Below the pieces are notes generated by a model, which was not told the origin of the DNA, made no database searches, and was given only the letters and a program-made list of their open reading frames with translations. DNA of 64,000 nucleotides from Corynebacterium testudinoris (GTDB lineage: Bacteria > Actinomycetota > Actinomycetes > Mycobacteriales > Mycobacteriaceae): positions 62,001 to 126,000 of the forward strand of contig NZ_CP011545.1 of assembly GCF_001021045.1 (NCBI RefSeq), given 5' to 3'. Below are positions 48,949 to 57,718 of this stretch, piece by piece. Every line of letters begins with the position of its first letter. Positions within the stretch are counted from its first letter, which is position 1. A program made the position numbers and the translations under genes.

Positions 48949-49572
48949 ATGAGCACACCCTACGACGAGGTCCCCGGCGTCGGCGCCCCGGCCCGCCGCG
49001 CCCTCCAGGATGCCGGGTACCCCGACCTCGAATCTCTCCACGGAATCTCCTACCCGGACCTGTTAGCACTCCACGGCGTCGGCGCCCGCGGTTTGCAACG
49101 CCTCCAGGCAGCACTTACTGCCCAGGGCCTTTCGCTTATCGACGCCCCCGCATCCCCGGCGTCCGCAGCAAAGACCCACCCGACCGCGGTCAGCCCGATC
49201 GACTTCGTCGACGGCCTGGATTCGCCGCGCCGGGTCAAGGATGGGCACCTGCTCCTGGAGCTTTTCGCCCGGGCCACCGGTGGCGCGGAGGCAGTCATGT
49301 GGGGTCCCAGCATGATTGGTTATGGGCAGGCGCATTATCGCTACGCGACCGGGCGCGAGGGCGACACTTTCCAGATTGGCTTTAGCCCCCGCAAGGCAAA
49401 GCTCTCGTTGTACGGGCTGCAGGGGCATCCGCGCTCGGAGGAGCTGCTGGGGAAGCTGGGTAAGCATGACACGGCGGTGGCGTGCGTGTACGTGAACAAG
49501 CCGGAGGACGTGGACCTCGGGGTGCTGGAGGACTTAGTCAAGCATGCCTGGAAGGAAAGCAACCATGACTAA
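48949..49572 (+). CDS. HhH plus DUF1801 protein
   Basis: 207 residues. Two helix-hairpin-helix-like motifs near the N-terminus (VPGVGAPARRALQDAGYPDL and LHGVGARGLQRLQAAL) suggest nucleic-acid contact, followed by a DUF1801/YdhG domain (GAEAVMWGPSMIGYGQAHYR, GFSPRKAKLSLYGLQGHPRS, LGKHDTAVACVYVNKPEDVD). Function unknown; the YdhG fold resembles frataxin but I infer nothing from that. TACACT is 8 nt before the ATG. The CGTCGATAAGC complement at 49134-49144 falls between the domains (SLIDAP). Overlaps the next gene by 8 bp. Confidence 0.82.
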   Translation: MSTPYDEVPGVGAPARRALQDAGYPDLESLHGISYPDLLALHGVGARGLQRLQAALTAQGLSLIDAPASPASAAKTHPTAVSPIDFVDGLDSPRRVKDGHLLLELFARATGGAEAVMWGPSMIGYGQAHYRYATGREGDTFQIGFSPRKAKLSLYGLQGHPRSEELLGKLGKHDTAVACVYVNKPEDVDLGVLEDLVKHAWKESNHD

Positions 49573-50110
49573 CACCTACCTTGATGGGGAGAGCCTGGCG
49601 GTGCTTGGCGGGCTCGTCGGCACGCAGGTGCACGGGTACGGCACCGACCTGGAGGTGGAAGAGGGGGTTGGCGCGTTCGGGGCGTGGGTGCGCACGGAGC
49701 TGGGGTATGTCCAGCTGGAATACGTGGAGACGGTGATTGATTTCGCGGCGGGCGAGCGGGTCGAGTCCGTGTTGCGGGTCAGTCCACCGACGCTAAGCAG
49801 CCCCGGCGGGGAAGAGTACGAGTTGGCAGGCCAGCTCACCGCGATCGCGCGGATCCAGGACGGCATCACCCAGATCGGATTGCCTGAGGGGGAGCAGGAA
49901 TGGCAGTGGTGGCGCGACAGCGGGATTCGCTTCACCCTGGGCAATGGGCAGGAGCTGCTCATTCATTGCGCCTCGCCCGTGACCATCGAGGTTGTTATGC
50001 AGGCCGGGCCCGTGGGCACGCTGGAGCCACGGACGGCGGGGCGGGTGTATCAGGAGGGGGAGAAGCGCCGGTATGTCTACGAGCGCAGGGAGGTCCCGCT
50101 CGAGATTTAG
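49565..50110 (+). CDS. Unknown protein coupled to the HhH-DUF1801 gene
   Basis: 181 residues, beginning MTNTYLDGESLAVLGGLVGT; beta-rich, no signal peptide, no membrane span, no recognised family. RBS AAGGAA is 7 nt before the ATG, which lies within the last codons of the preceding gene, so expression is coupled. Its TAG overlaps the stop of the convergent acetyltransferase. Confidence 0.7.
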   Translation: MTNTYLDGESLAVLGGLVGTQVHGYGTDLEVEEGVGAFGAWVRTELGYVQLEYVETVIDFAAGERVESVLRVSPPTLSSPGGEEYELAGQLTAIARIQDGITQIGLPEGEQEWQWWRDSGIRFTLGNGQELLIHCASPVTIEVVMQAGPVGTLEPRTAGRVYQEGEKRRYVYERREVPLEI

Positions 50111-50613
50111 AGGTAGAACGCCTGGTGATAGGTGACGGTGCCGAGGGGGACGGCGGCGTCGGTAAGCGGGATGGCCAGGAAGTAGGACTGGTCCACGCCG
50201 GGGAAGGTCAATTCCTCGTAGCGGTCGAAGCCGAAGCGCCGGTAAAAGGCGGGGTCGCCGAGTGCCACCGCACCGTCGGCGTCCAGTGAACGGAGCTCGT
50301 CGAGCGCCCGCGCCATGAGCTGCGAGCCGATGCCCGCGCCCTGGCGATCGGGGTCAACGCTGATGGGTCCAATGCCGAACCACTTCTCGCACCCATCCTC
50401 GATACTGACGGGGGAGGCTGCGATGTGGCCGACGACGGAGGCACCCTTGACGGCGATGAGGGAGAAGGTGAGCGCGTCGGCGTCGCGAAGCATCTCGACG
50501 ATCTGTGACTCCTTTTGATCGGAGTACGGCATATCCCTGAACGCGCGGAGGGTGAGATCCCGGATGGCTGAAATATCCGACTCCGTCTCCCGCCGAATGG
50601 TGAAGGTGTCCAT
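50107..50613 (-). CDS. GNAT family N-acetyltransferase
   Basis: 168 residues. Acetyl-CoA binding motif A is visible in GIGPISVDPDRQGAGIGSQL with RxGxG/A as RQGAGIG, and the strand VALGDPAFYRRFGFDRYEEL is typical of the YhbS-like subgroup. Acceptor unknown. TAAGAT lies 6 nt before the ATG at 50613 when read on the minus strand (leaderless with a short gap containing another ATG). Ten bases downstream of the glycosylase gene's end, on the same strand. Confidence 0.87.
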   Translation of the reverse strand: MDTFTIRRETESDISAIRDLTLRAFRDMPYSDQKESQIVEMLRDADALTFSLIAVKGASVVGHIAASPVSIEDGCEKWFGIGPISVDPDRQGAGIGSQLMARALDELRSLDADGAVALGDPAFYRRFGFDRYEELTFPGVDQSYFLAIPLTDAAVPLGTVTYHQAFYL

Positions 50614-50622
50614 GGGTGCATC

Positions 50623-51171
50623 TTACGCGGGTGGTCGGCCGCGCCGCCCCGAGACGGTTGGGTGACCGGAGATCCAGAAGCGCAGCGGGGCGTCGGCATT
50701 TTTGGTGATGCCGATGCGCCGCCCGCGCACCCACTCCACCTCGTCCGTGGGTGCTGTGATCTCTGGCTGGGCGCCGTTATCGCCTAAGTCCAAGCCCAGC
50801 GCTTTCCCGAGGTTGCCCGGCCCCTGCGCCAACCGGTGGAAGGGCACCGCGCCGCGCCGCTCCTGCGCTAAGTCCACGCCGCTGACCACCTCCCCGGCGC
50901 GCAGCAAACAGCCCTGACCGGTGCCAACTGGTGCGCACACGAGGTTTCCGGCCCGGTGGATGCCGTAGGACAGGTAGACGTAGAGGCGCCCGGGCGGGCC
51001 GAACATCGCGGCATTCCGGGGCGTCTCGCCGCGGTAGGTGTGCGCGGCTTCGTCCTCGCTGCCCAGGTAGGCCTCCACTTCGGTGAGGCGCACGCCGACG
51101 CCATGGAGGTGGATCGTCGCGCCGAGCAAGTGCGGGGCGACGATGTCGGCGGGAGCGGAGAAGTCGATCAT
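50623..51171 (-). CDS. mpg: DNA-3-methyladenine glycosylase (AAG/MPG family)
   Basis: 182 residues. AAG-family signs: APHLLGATIHLHGVGVRLTE, the catalytic-region VEAYLGSEDEAAHTYRGETP, RNAAMFGPPGRLYVYLSYGI and GCLLRAGE ... GPGNLGKALGLD. It removes alkylated purines in base-excision repair. I start at MIDFSAP (51171) rather than the longer frame at 51213, because TACACT is 8 nt before this ATG and the longer form would overlap the divergent gene. Divergent from the HAD hydrolase gene with overlapping promoter space. Confidence 0.92.
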   Translation of the reverse strand: MIDFSAPADIVAPHLLGATIHLHGVGVRLTEVEAYLGSEDEAAHTYRGETPRNAAMFGPPGRLYVYLSYGIHRAGNLVCAPVGTGQGCLLRAGEVVSGVDLAQERRGAVPFHRLAQGPGNLGKALGLDLGDNGAQPEITAPTDEVEWVRGRRIGITKNADAPLRFWISGHPTVSGRRGRPPA

Positions 51172-51203
51172 GGGACCGAAGTGTATTTCCGTAGAGTGGG
51201 GCC

Positions 51204-51785
51204 ATGACTGCACTGCTGTTTGATCTTTTCGGCGTGTTGCTCACAGAACGCACGGACGCCGGTCGTCGTCGCGTCGAGCGCGCCATCGGCGCAGATGAGA
51301 GCATGTGGCCGATCTACGAGGAGCTGCGCCCGGCGTACAACGTCGGTGATGTCAGCGATGAGCGCTTTTGGCGCCAGGTCCAATTCCGCGCGGGGCTGGA
51401 TCCCATCGACATCCCTGAGGCGGTCGCCGCGGACTGGGAGTCCACGTCCGCGGAGGATCCGGCGATGGTCGCCCTGGTCAGAGAGCTTATCGACGCCCGC
51501 GTCAGGCTCGGCCTCCTCACCAACATTCCGGCAGGCCTGGCGAAGCAGGTCCGCGCCAAACACGGCTGGATCGACAGCTTCGATGCGGTCACGATGTCCT
51601 GCGACATCGGGGTGGCTAAACCTGATCCGCGGGCGTTCGCCGTCGCGGCGGCCGCACTGCATGCCGGGCCGAAAGAGCTCATCTACGTCGACGCTGATCC
51701 CGTCAACGTGGCCGCCGCGAACGAAGCCGGCTGGAAGGCCGTGTTGTTTACTGGTCCCGAGTCCGTCCGAAAGGTCCTCCCATGA
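51204..51785 (+). CDS. HAD-superfamily hydrolase
   Basis: 193 residues, HAD subfamily IA. Motif I LLFDLFGVLLT, motif II LLTNIPAG, motif III Lys in IGVAKPDPRAF and motif IV YVDADPVNVAAA. Small alpha-helical cap between motifs I and II. A phosphatase on small metabolites is likely. TAGAGT is 6 nt before the ATG. It overlaps the next gene by ATGA. GCTTATCGACG (51485-51495) encodes part of ELIDAR. Confidence 0.88.
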   Translation: MTALLFDLFGVLLTERTDAGRRRVERAIGADESMWPIYEELRPAYNVGDVSDERFWRQVQFRAGLDPIDIPEAVAADWESTSAEDPAMVALVRELIDARVRLGLLTNIPAGLAKQVRAKHGWIDSFDAVTMSCDIGVAKPDPRAFAVAAAALHAGPKELIYVDADPVNVAAANEAGWKAVLFTGPESVRKVLP

Positions 51786-52288
51786 TCCTAGAATTTGAAG
51801 GCAAGACTCCACAGATCCATCCCAGCGCCTGGGTCGCCCCGACGGCCGTCATCATCGGCGATGTGGAGATCGGTCCGGACTCGTCGGTGTTCTATGGTGC
51901 CGTCCTGCGCGGGGATGTGAACAAGATTCGGATTGGGGCGCGGACGAACATCCAGGACAACTCGGTCCTGCACGTCGACGAGGATGCGCCGTGCACCCTG
52001 GGCGATGACGTCACCGTGGGGCACATGGCGTTGGTGCACGGCACGACGGTCGGTGATGGCACGCTCGTGGGCATGAAGTCGGCGCTGCTCTCGGGGTCGG
52101 TGGTTGGTGCCGGTGCCCTCATTGCGGCGGGCGCGGTGGTGCTGGAGGGGCAAGAAATCCCCGATAAATCCTTGGCCGCCGGTGTTCCGGCGAAGGTGCG
52201 CCGCGAGCTCAGCGACGAGCAATCCGCCAGCTTCATCCCCCACGCCGGGCGCTACGTCGAGCTGGCGAAGCGGCACGCGGGGATCTAG
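51782..52288 (+). CDS. Gamma-carbonic anhydrase-like hexapeptide-repeat protein
   Basis: 168 residues of left-handed beta-helix repeats ([37 protein letters not shown]). Zinc-binding His residues characteristic of the gamma-carbonic anhydrase/PaaY group are present in [15 protein letters not shown]. Enzymatic activity is not certain in this subgroup. Coupled to the HAD gene by ATGA. Stop overlaps the convergent panC stop region. Confidence 0.88.
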   Translation: MILEFEGKTPQIHPSAWVAPTAVIIGDVEIGPDSSVFYGAVLRGDVNKIRIGARTNIQDNSVLHVDEDAPCTLGDDVTVGHMALVHGTTVGDGTLVGMKSALLSGSVVGAGALIAAGAVVLEGQEIPDKSLAAGVPAKVRRELSDEQSASFIPHAGRYVELAKRHAGI

Positions 52289-53094
52289 AGCCGCCGGTTA
52301 TCGATGAGCCTGGTCCCGCCGACGTGGATCGCCGCCACCGCCAGGTCACCGGGGCCGGGGGTGGCCACGGGCAGGAGGGTCGCGGGATCGACGACCTCGA
52401 GGTGGTCGAGGTCCACGCCCTCGGCGGCGGCCAGCTCCGCGCGCACCTGCGCGAGCGGGGTTCCGGCACGCAGGGCCTCCAGAGCGCGCGGCAGGGCGAG
52501 GGCTTGTGCCCGCGTGGCAGGAGTGAGGTGCTGGTTGCGGCTGGATTCGGCCAGGCCATCGGCCCCGCGGATGATGGGCACCGGCCGGATCTCCACGTCG
52601 AGGTTGAGGTCGGCAACCAGGCGCTGGATGATGGCCAACTGCTGGGCGTCTTTCTCCCCGAAGTAGGCGCGCTGCGGCCGCACCAGGAGGAAGAGTTTGG
52701 TCACCACGGTGGCCACGCCGTCGAAGTGACCGGGCCGGGAGGCACCCTCCAGGCGGGAACCCATGTCGCCGGTGCGGACCCAGATCTCCGGGAGGCCGCC
52801 GGGGTACATCTCTTCCACGCTGGGGGCGAAGACGGCATCGACACCGAGTGAGGAGAGGAAGGCGACGTCGGCGGTGAGGTCGCGCGGGTAGTTGCGGTAG
52901 TCATCGCACTCCCCCAGGTCGGTGAACTGCAGGGGGTTAACGAAGATGCTCACCACCACCGTGTCGTTCTCCGAGCGCGCGCGGCGGACCAGCTCGCCGT
53001 GGCCGTGGTGCAGGGCACCCATCGTGGGCACGAGCCCGACCTCCCCGGTGCGGGTGAAAGAGCGCAGCTCGGCGATAGTGCGCAGCACCTGCAT
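52285..53094 (-). CDS. panC: Pantothenate synthetase PanC
   Basis: 269 residues; joins pantoate and beta-alanine with ATP. Landmarks: [20 protein letters not shown] (HIGH-like ATP site), [54 protein letters not shown] and the KMSKS-like region [10 protein letters not shown] (SSRN). Start at MQVLRTI (53094), which shares bases with the panB stop (TAATG); a longer frame upstream is an artefact. Second gene of panBC. Confidence 0.96.
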   Translation of the reverse strand: MQVLRTIAELRSFTRTGEVGLVPTMGALHHGHGELVRRARSENDTVVVSIFVNPLQFTDLGECDDYRNYPRDLTADVAFLSSLGVDAVFAPSVEEMYPGGLPEIWVRTGDMGSRLEGASRPGHFDGVATVVTKLFLLVRPQRAYFGEKDAQQLAIIQRLVADLNLDVEIRPVPIIRGADGLAESSRNQHLTPATRAQALALPRALEALRAGTPLAQVRAELAAAEGVDLDHLEVVDPATLLPVATPGPGDLAVAAIHVGGTRLIDNRRL

Positions 53095-53891
53095 TAGAAG
53101 GACTCCGCCTCGGAGGGGAAGGCGGAGTTTTCGACGTCCGCGCGATAGGCGCGGGCGGCGCTCAAAAGCACGCCGCCCAGGTCGGCATAGGAGCGCACGA
53201 ACCTCGGGGTTGTGCCGCGGCCGAGGCCGAAGGCATCGGTCCACACGAGGATCTGGCCATCGCACTCGTGTCCGGCGCCGATACCGATGGTGACAATGTC
53301 CAGCTGGGAGGTGACCTCCGCGGCGACGGAGGCGGGGACCATTTCCAGGACGACGGCGAAGGCGCCGGCTTCCTGGACCGCGCGGGCGTCGGCAAGCACT
53401 TGGTGAGCAGCGTCCCCCCGGCCTTGGACGACGTGCCCGCCGAGGGCGTGTTCGGATTGCGGGGTGTAGCCGATGTGGCCGACGACGGGGATACCGGCGT
53501 CGACAAGCGTGCGGATGGTGGGGGCTACCTCGACGCCGCCTTCGAGCTTGACGCCGTGGACGTCGGTTTCCTTCATAAAGCGGACGGCGGTCGCGAGCGC
53601 CTGCGCGGGGCCCTCCTCGTAGCTGCCGAAGGGGAGGTCGGCGACGACGAAGGCGCGCTGGGTGGCACCCGCGACGGCGCGGGACATGGTGATCAGCTCA
53701 TCGGTGGTGATGGACAGCGTCGACTTCTGGCCGAGGACGACGTTGGCGGCGGAATCACCGACGAGGAGGAGGTCGATCCCGGCTTCGTCGAAGATGGCCG
53801 CAGTCAGGGCGTCATAACTGGTCAGGCAAGAAATCTTGCGGCCCTCGGCCTTGGCCTGGGCAAAGTGGCGCGTGCGCATCCGTGCAGACAT
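53094..53891 (-). CDS. panB: Ketopantoate hydroxymethyltransferase PanB
   Basis: 265 residues; first committed step of pantothenate synthesis. Landmarks: [84 protein letters not shown] and [20 protein letters not shown]. Upstream TATACT lies 8 nt before the ATG at 53891. Operon panB-panC. CGTCGACAAGC and CGTCGGCAAGC variants of the window-wide motif lie inside it (53498-53508 and 53387-53397). Confidence 0.96.
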   Translation of the reverse strand: MSARMRTRHFAQAKAEGRKISCLTSYDALTAAIFDEAGIDLLLVGDSAANVVLGQKSTLSITTDELITMSRAVAGATQRAFVVADLPFGSYEEGPAQALATAVRFMKETDVHGVKLEGGVEVAPTIRTLVDAGIPVVGHIGYTPQSEHALGGHVVQGRGDAAHQVLADARAVQEAGAFAVVLEMVPASVAAEVTSQLDIVTIGIGAGHECDGQILVWTDAFGLGRGTTPRFVRSYADLGGVLLSAARAYRADVENSAFPSEAESF

Positions 53892-53913
53892 GGCTCATGA
53901 GTATAGACGGAGG

Positions 53914-54978
53914 TCAGACGCTGACCATGCCCAGTGGCTCGCGGAGCAGCTGATCGAGGGCGACGGCACGGGCAATGGCGCGGACGATTTCGCGGTGGGT
54001 GGGGATCATCCGCAGCTCGATGTCGTTGTCACCGAGGGCGGCGCGGGCGGCTCCGGCGAAAAGCTTCGGGGCCGCCGGATCATCAATAAACGCGCTACCA
54101 GCGACAACGATGGTCGAGGGTCGGTGTTCCCGGGCGAGTTCCGCGGTGAGTTCGCCGAGCTGGTGGGCGCGGGTATCCAGCAGGGGGCGGGCGGAGGGGT
54201 TGCTCACGGCCGCGGCCAGGGAGGGGAACCTGCCTTGGAGGACCCCGGCGGTCGACAGCGCGGCGCTGCCAGCAGGCAAGGCGACCTGGGTGACGCCGGC
54301 GTCGTTGGCCACGGCGGCGCCGAGTGAGTCATCGGCGAACAGAGCCAAGGTGGGGGAGGGATTGATGGGCAGCTCGGTGGATTGCACTTCGGAGCCGAGG
54401 ATCGCCGGGACCGCCGCGGAGACGACGACGGGCACGGAGAATTGGTAGCGCAGGCGGCCGGCGAAGTCGACGCCGTGCCAGCCGAGGTTGGGGGCGTCGA
54501 CGATGCCGTCGCGGCTGACGTGCCCGGAGGTGGTCACGCCCACCGACACCAGCGGTCGATCCAGGCCCGCGGTGAGGCGGTTGAGTCCGGCCATGACGTG
54601 CTCAATGAAGTCGCTTTCCGACAGTCGCGCGACCGGCGTCGGCACATCCGCGTCGCGGATGGTGCGTCCCCGGGTATCAAAAAGCCCGATGTAGGTGGTG
54701 GAGGTGCCCACGGAGATGCCCGCGTGGAGCCAGCCGCTGGGTGCCAGCTCCAGCGGGACGGTGGGGCGGCCGCGACCGTGGGAGTGGGTGAGGTCGGTGC
54801 GCTGATGGACCAGCCCGGCATCAATAAGCGAGGCGACTGCGCGGGTGATCGTGGGCTGGGACAGCCCGGTGGCCTCGACCAGTTCGCTCCGGGTGACGAT
54901 GTGGTGGAGGCGGATGTGATGGAGGCACTTGGCCGCGGGGGTGCGCGGACGTGAGAAGACGGTGCCTGCGATGGTCAT
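53914..54978 (-). CDS. ROK family transcriptional regulator
   Basis: 354 residues. N-terminal winged helix (LHHIVTRSELVEATGLSQPT, ITRAVASLIDAGLV) and a ROK sugar-kinase-like domain (LHAGISVGTSTTYIGLFDTR, VSVGVTTSGHVSRDG, GVDFAGRLRYQFSVPV). The zinc-binding CxCGxxGCxE motif of classical ROK proteins is missing and the kinase Asp region is altered, so it is a regulator with a diverged effector site. Start MTIAGT at 54978 has TACGAT 6 nt upstream. Two TAGAC-N6-GTCT(A/G) boxes precede it, suggesting autoregulation or McbR control. Confidence 0.83.
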   Translation of the reverse strand: MTIAGTVFSRPRTPAAKCLHHIRLHHIVTRSELVEATGLSQPTITRAVASLIDAGLVHQRTDLTHSHGRGRPTVPLELAPSGWLHAGISVGTSTTYIGLFDTRGRTIRDADVPTPVARLSESDFIEHVMAGLNRLTAGLDRPLVSVGVTTSGHVSRDGIVDAPNLGWHGVDFAGRLRYQFSVPVVVSAAVPAILGSEVQSTELPINPSPTLALFADDSLGAAVANDAGVTQVALPAGSAALSTAGVLQGRFPSLAAAVSNPSARPLLDTRAHQLGELTAELAREHRPSTIVVAGSAFIDDPAAPKLFAGAARAALGDNDIELRMIPTHREIVRAIARAVALDQLLREPLGMVSV

Positions 54979-54996
54979 GCTGGCATCGTACATCTA

Positions 54997-55047
54997 ATTA
55001 GACCATGCCGTCTAATCCGATCGTTTTATTCTAGACAACTTAGTCTG
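54997..55047. promoter_or_regulatory. Two TAGAC-N6-GTCTR palindromes upstream of the ROK regulator
   Basis: 54997-55016 reads ATTAGAC-N6-GTCTAAT, a perfect 7-bp dyad, and 55032-55047 reads TAGAC-N6-GTCTG. Both fit the McbR consensus seen before metQ. They may equally be the regulator's own operators. The second overlaps the stop codon of the MFS gene. Confidence 0.6.
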
Positions 55048-56320
55048 TATCGGTGGTGCGAGGCCGCGGTTTGCGATAGCGGACAAACGAGGGCACGAAC
55101 AGCGCGCACACCACGGTGCCCACGATGACCAGCGCGCCACCGGCCAACGTGGTCAACCCCACGCCCAACGGTCCCGCCGCCCAGCCATGGAGCACATCCG
55201 CCAAGCGCGGTCCACCCACGACGATGATGATGTACACACCCTGGATACGCCCCTGCACATGCTCCGCAGCCGACTGCTGCAAGATCGCCGTGCGCAACGC
55301 CGCGGAGAACATATCCGCCGCCCCGCCGAGTACGAGCATGAACACCACCAACCAGGCGTAGATGCTCACCGCGCCGGGGCTGAGCATGACGCCCAGGCCC
55401 GCGCCCATGATGGCCACGCCCCACACGATGACGCACACGATGACCGCCCACCCCTGCCGCACGACCCGGGAAATCCAGCCGGACAGCAATCCGCCGAGCA
55501 CCGCACCCGCGGCCATGGAGGAATAAAGGAGCGCGAGCATGAGGCCGGGTTCGCGCTCGCCGAAGCTCACCGCGGCTATCTCGGGATACAGCGCCCGGGG
55601 CATGCCGAAGATCATGGCGATGAGATCCAGCAGCATCGCCACGAGGAGGATGGGCTGGCCACGCAGGTAACGCAGGCCGTCGATAACGGAATGGACCCCG
55701 GCCCGCCCGGCCGAATCCTTTGGCGGCAGAGAGGGCAAGGCAAGGACCGCCCCGAGCGTGGGCAACAACAACAGCGCATCGAGGAAATACAGCCAGGAAA
55801 AACCGATGAAGGGGATGAGCGCGCCCGCAAGCAGCGGCCCGATGATCGCCCCGGCCTGCATGAGCATCATGTTGAGGCTGGCGCCCGCGGGGAGCTGATC
55901 CATCGGCAGGATCGTCCGGTTAACAGCCGTCCGCGTCGGCTGATTCACCGCGAAAAACGCCTGTTGCAGGGAGAACGTACCCAACAGCCACCAGACGTTA
56001 GTGTTGCCGCTCAAAGTCAGGCCCCAAAACATCACCGCCGTGAGGATCATGCCCACCGTGGTGGCAATGAGAACCTTGCGCTTATCCAAGCTATCCGCGA
56101 TGGACCCGCCGTAGAGGCCGAAGATAACGAGCGGGACCAGGCCGAAAAGGCCCGTCAGACCGACGTAAGCGCTCGACCCGGTGAGGGAGTAGATCTGCGC
56201 CGGGACCGCCACCACCGTCAGCTGCGCGCCGATCGTCGTGGCGATATTCGCCGTCCATAGGCGCCGATAGGCAGGAACCCGCAGGGGGCGGGTATCGGCT
56301 AAAAGGTCACGGAAGCTCAC
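55040..56320 (-). CDS. MFS transporter (putative drug/metabolite exporter)
   Basis: 426 residues, twelve predicted membrane helices of the MFS_3/enterobactin-exporter-like type: YRRLWTANIATTIGAQLTVV (helix 1), GLYGGSIADSLDKRKVLI (motif A), FAVNQPTRTAVNRTILPMDQ, and LLSGWISRVVRQGWAVIV. Substrate unknown. GTG start overlaps the sirtuin stop (GTGA), so it is translated from the sirtuin message. The ROK gene lies 61 bp downstream. Confidence 0.86.
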   Translation of the reverse strand: MSFRDLLADTRPLRVPAYRRLWTANIATTIGAQLTVVAVPAQIYSLTGSSAYVGLTGLFGLVPLVIFGLYGGSIADSLDKRKVLIATTVGMILTAVMFWGLTLSGNTNVWWLLGTFSLQQAFFAVNQPTRTAVNRTILPMDQLPAGASLNMMLMQAGAIIGPLLAGALIPFIGFSWLYFLDALLLLPTLGAVLALPSLPPKDSAGRAGVHSVIDGLRYLRGQPILLVAMLLDLIAMIFGMPRALYPEIAAVSFGEREPGLMLALLYSSMAAGAVLGGLLSGWISRVVRQGWAVIVCVIVWGVAIMGAGLGVMLSPGAVSIYAWLVVFMLVLGGAADMFSAALRTAILQQSAAEHVQGRIQGVYIIIVVGGPRLADVLHGWAAGPLGVGLTTLAGGALVIVGTVVCALFVPSFVRYRKPRPRTTDTD

Positions 56321-57099
56321 GGAGGGTCATGGTAGCCCCGTTCCAGCTGTAACCCGGTGACCAGCTCCGGCAGGCCGAAGGCGGCGGTGGTGCGCCAGGA
56401 GACATCGGCGACGCGGGTCAGCTCGGTGTCCTGGGGTGAGATCTCCAGCAGCGGCGTGCCCACCTCGCGGGCAACCAAGGGCAAGGACGCGGCTGGTTGC
56501 ACCACTCCCGAGGTGCCCACGATGATGACCAGATCCGCCGCGTGCATCCTCTCCTCCGCGTCCCGCCACGCCCGCTGGGGCAGCATCTCGCCGAACCACA
56601 CCACTCCGGGTCGGATGAGGCCGCCGCAGAACACGCAGGTCGGCGGGGCAAGCCGCTCGACGGGCTCGGCCGGATAGTCCACGTCGCCGTCGAAGGGGCG
56701 GGAACAATGCGAGCAGTGGTAGTCGAAGAGCGAGCCGTGCAGGTGGGTGACCTCCGCCAAGCCGCCGCGCTCGTGGAGATCATCGATGTTCTGGGTGGTC
56801 ACTGATACCTCTGCTATCTCCGCCCACTCGGCGATCGCCCGGTGGCCCGCATTGGGCTCAGCCGCGCGGCAGCGTTGCGCGCGCCATAAGTACCAGGCCC
56901 ACATGGGCTCCGGGTCGCGCTCCCAGGAATCGACCGAGGCCATCGCGATGGGATCGACCTGGGACCACAGGCCGGTCTGGGCGTCGCGGAAGGTGTCTAA
57001 CCCAGATTCGGCGGACATGCCAGCGCCGGAGAAGATCTCGATGCGCTGGGCCGAGCGGGCCAGGTCAAAGGCTTGGGCGAAAGCGTCCATGTCTTCCAC
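56317..57099 (-). CDS. cobB: Sir2-family NAD-dependent deacylase (SIRT5/CobB-like)
   Basis: 260 residues. FSGAGMSAESGLDTFRDAQT (NAD binding), TQNIDDLHERGG (catalytic loop), HLHGSLFDYHCSHC with zinc Cys, PPTCVFCGGLIRPGVVWFGE and GTSGVVQPAASLP. The Y-x-x-R pair in WAWYLWRAQR marks class III sirtuins that prefer succinyl- or malonyl-lysine. GTG start at 57099; an internal ATG follows three codons later (MDAF). Overlaps the MFS gene. A class II sirtuin is at 11114-12040, so two classes coexist. Confidence 0.92.
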   Translation of the reverse strand: MEDMDAFAQAFDLARSAQRIEIFSGAGMSAESGLDTFRDAQTGLWSQVDPIAMASVDSWERDPEPMWAWYLWRAQRCRAAEPNAGHRAIAEWAEIAEVSVTTQNIDDLHERGGLAEVTHLHGSLFDYHCSHCSRPFDGDVDYPAEPVERLAPPTCVFCGGLIRPGVVWFGEMLPQRAWRDAEERMHAADLVIIVGTSGVVQPAASLPLVAREVGTPLLEISPQDTELTRVADVSWRTTAAFGLPELVTGLQLERGYHDPP

Positions 57100-57116
57100 G
57101 CTATAGAATCCGACGC

Positions 57117-57692
57117 ATGGTGTCTGTTACTGCCGTCGCTGTTTATTGTGGCTCTTCCCACGGGGCTCGTCCTTCTTATACGCAGGCGGCGCGGGAGATG
57201 GGGACCGCGCTCGCAGAGCGCGGTTGGCGGTTGGTATATGGCGGCGGTGCGGTGGGGCTGATGGGGGAGGTGGCGGACGCGGTCGTCGATAAGCAGGGGG
57301 CCGTGACGGGGGTCATCCCACGTCAGCTCGTCGACCTGGAGCTGTCGCACCCCGGCGTCACGCAGCTGGAGATTGTGGACACGATGGCCCAGCGCAAGTC
57401 CCGGATGGAAGAGCTTGCCGACGCCTTCGTGGCCCTGCCCGGCGGTGCCGGCACGTTGGAGGAACTCTTCGAGGTCCTCACCATGCAGCAACTCGGGGCC
57501 ATCACTGGCCCCGTCGCCCTGTGCAACGTTGAAGGGTTCTGGGATCCGCAAATCGCCATGCTGCACCGGGCCGTCGAGGAAGGCTTCCTCCTGCCGAAGT
57601 TTCTTGACTCCCTCATCGTGGCCGAACGACCTGGTGAAATCCTTGATGCCTTTGCTAGTTGGGAGCCGCCAGGCGGAAAATGGGACGAATAG
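57117..57692 (+). CDS. LOG family protein (nucleotide phosphoribohydrolase)
   Basis: 191 residues. The LOG signature PGGAGTLEELFEV (PGGxGTxxE) and upstream Arg in AQRKSRMEEL are intact; AVYCGSSHGARPSYTQAARE and RLVYGGGAVGLMGEVADAVV form the nucleotide-binding fold. Such enzymes cleave cytokinin nucleotides or AMP; they are often misnamed lysine decarboxylases. TAGAAT is 7 nt before the ATG. CGTCGATAAGC at 57284-57294 encodes VVDKQ. Divergent from the sirtuin. Confidence 0.92.
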   Translation: MVSVTAVAVYCGSSHGARPSYTQAAREMGTALAERGWRLVYGGGAVGLMGEVADAVVDKQGAVTGVIPRQLVDLELSHPGVTQLEIVDTMAQRKSRMEELADAFVALPGGAGTLEELFEVLTMQQLGAITGPVALCNVEGFWDPQIAMLHRAVEEGFLLPKFLDSLIVAERPGEILDAFASWEPPGGKWDE

Positions 57693-57718
57693 GGCCACCA
57701 CCGCTACACTGGCCTGTC

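Noticed and set aside
53095..53265. N-terminal extension of PanC
   Set aside because: It overlaps the end of panB in another frame; the TAATG junction and family length support the start at 53094.
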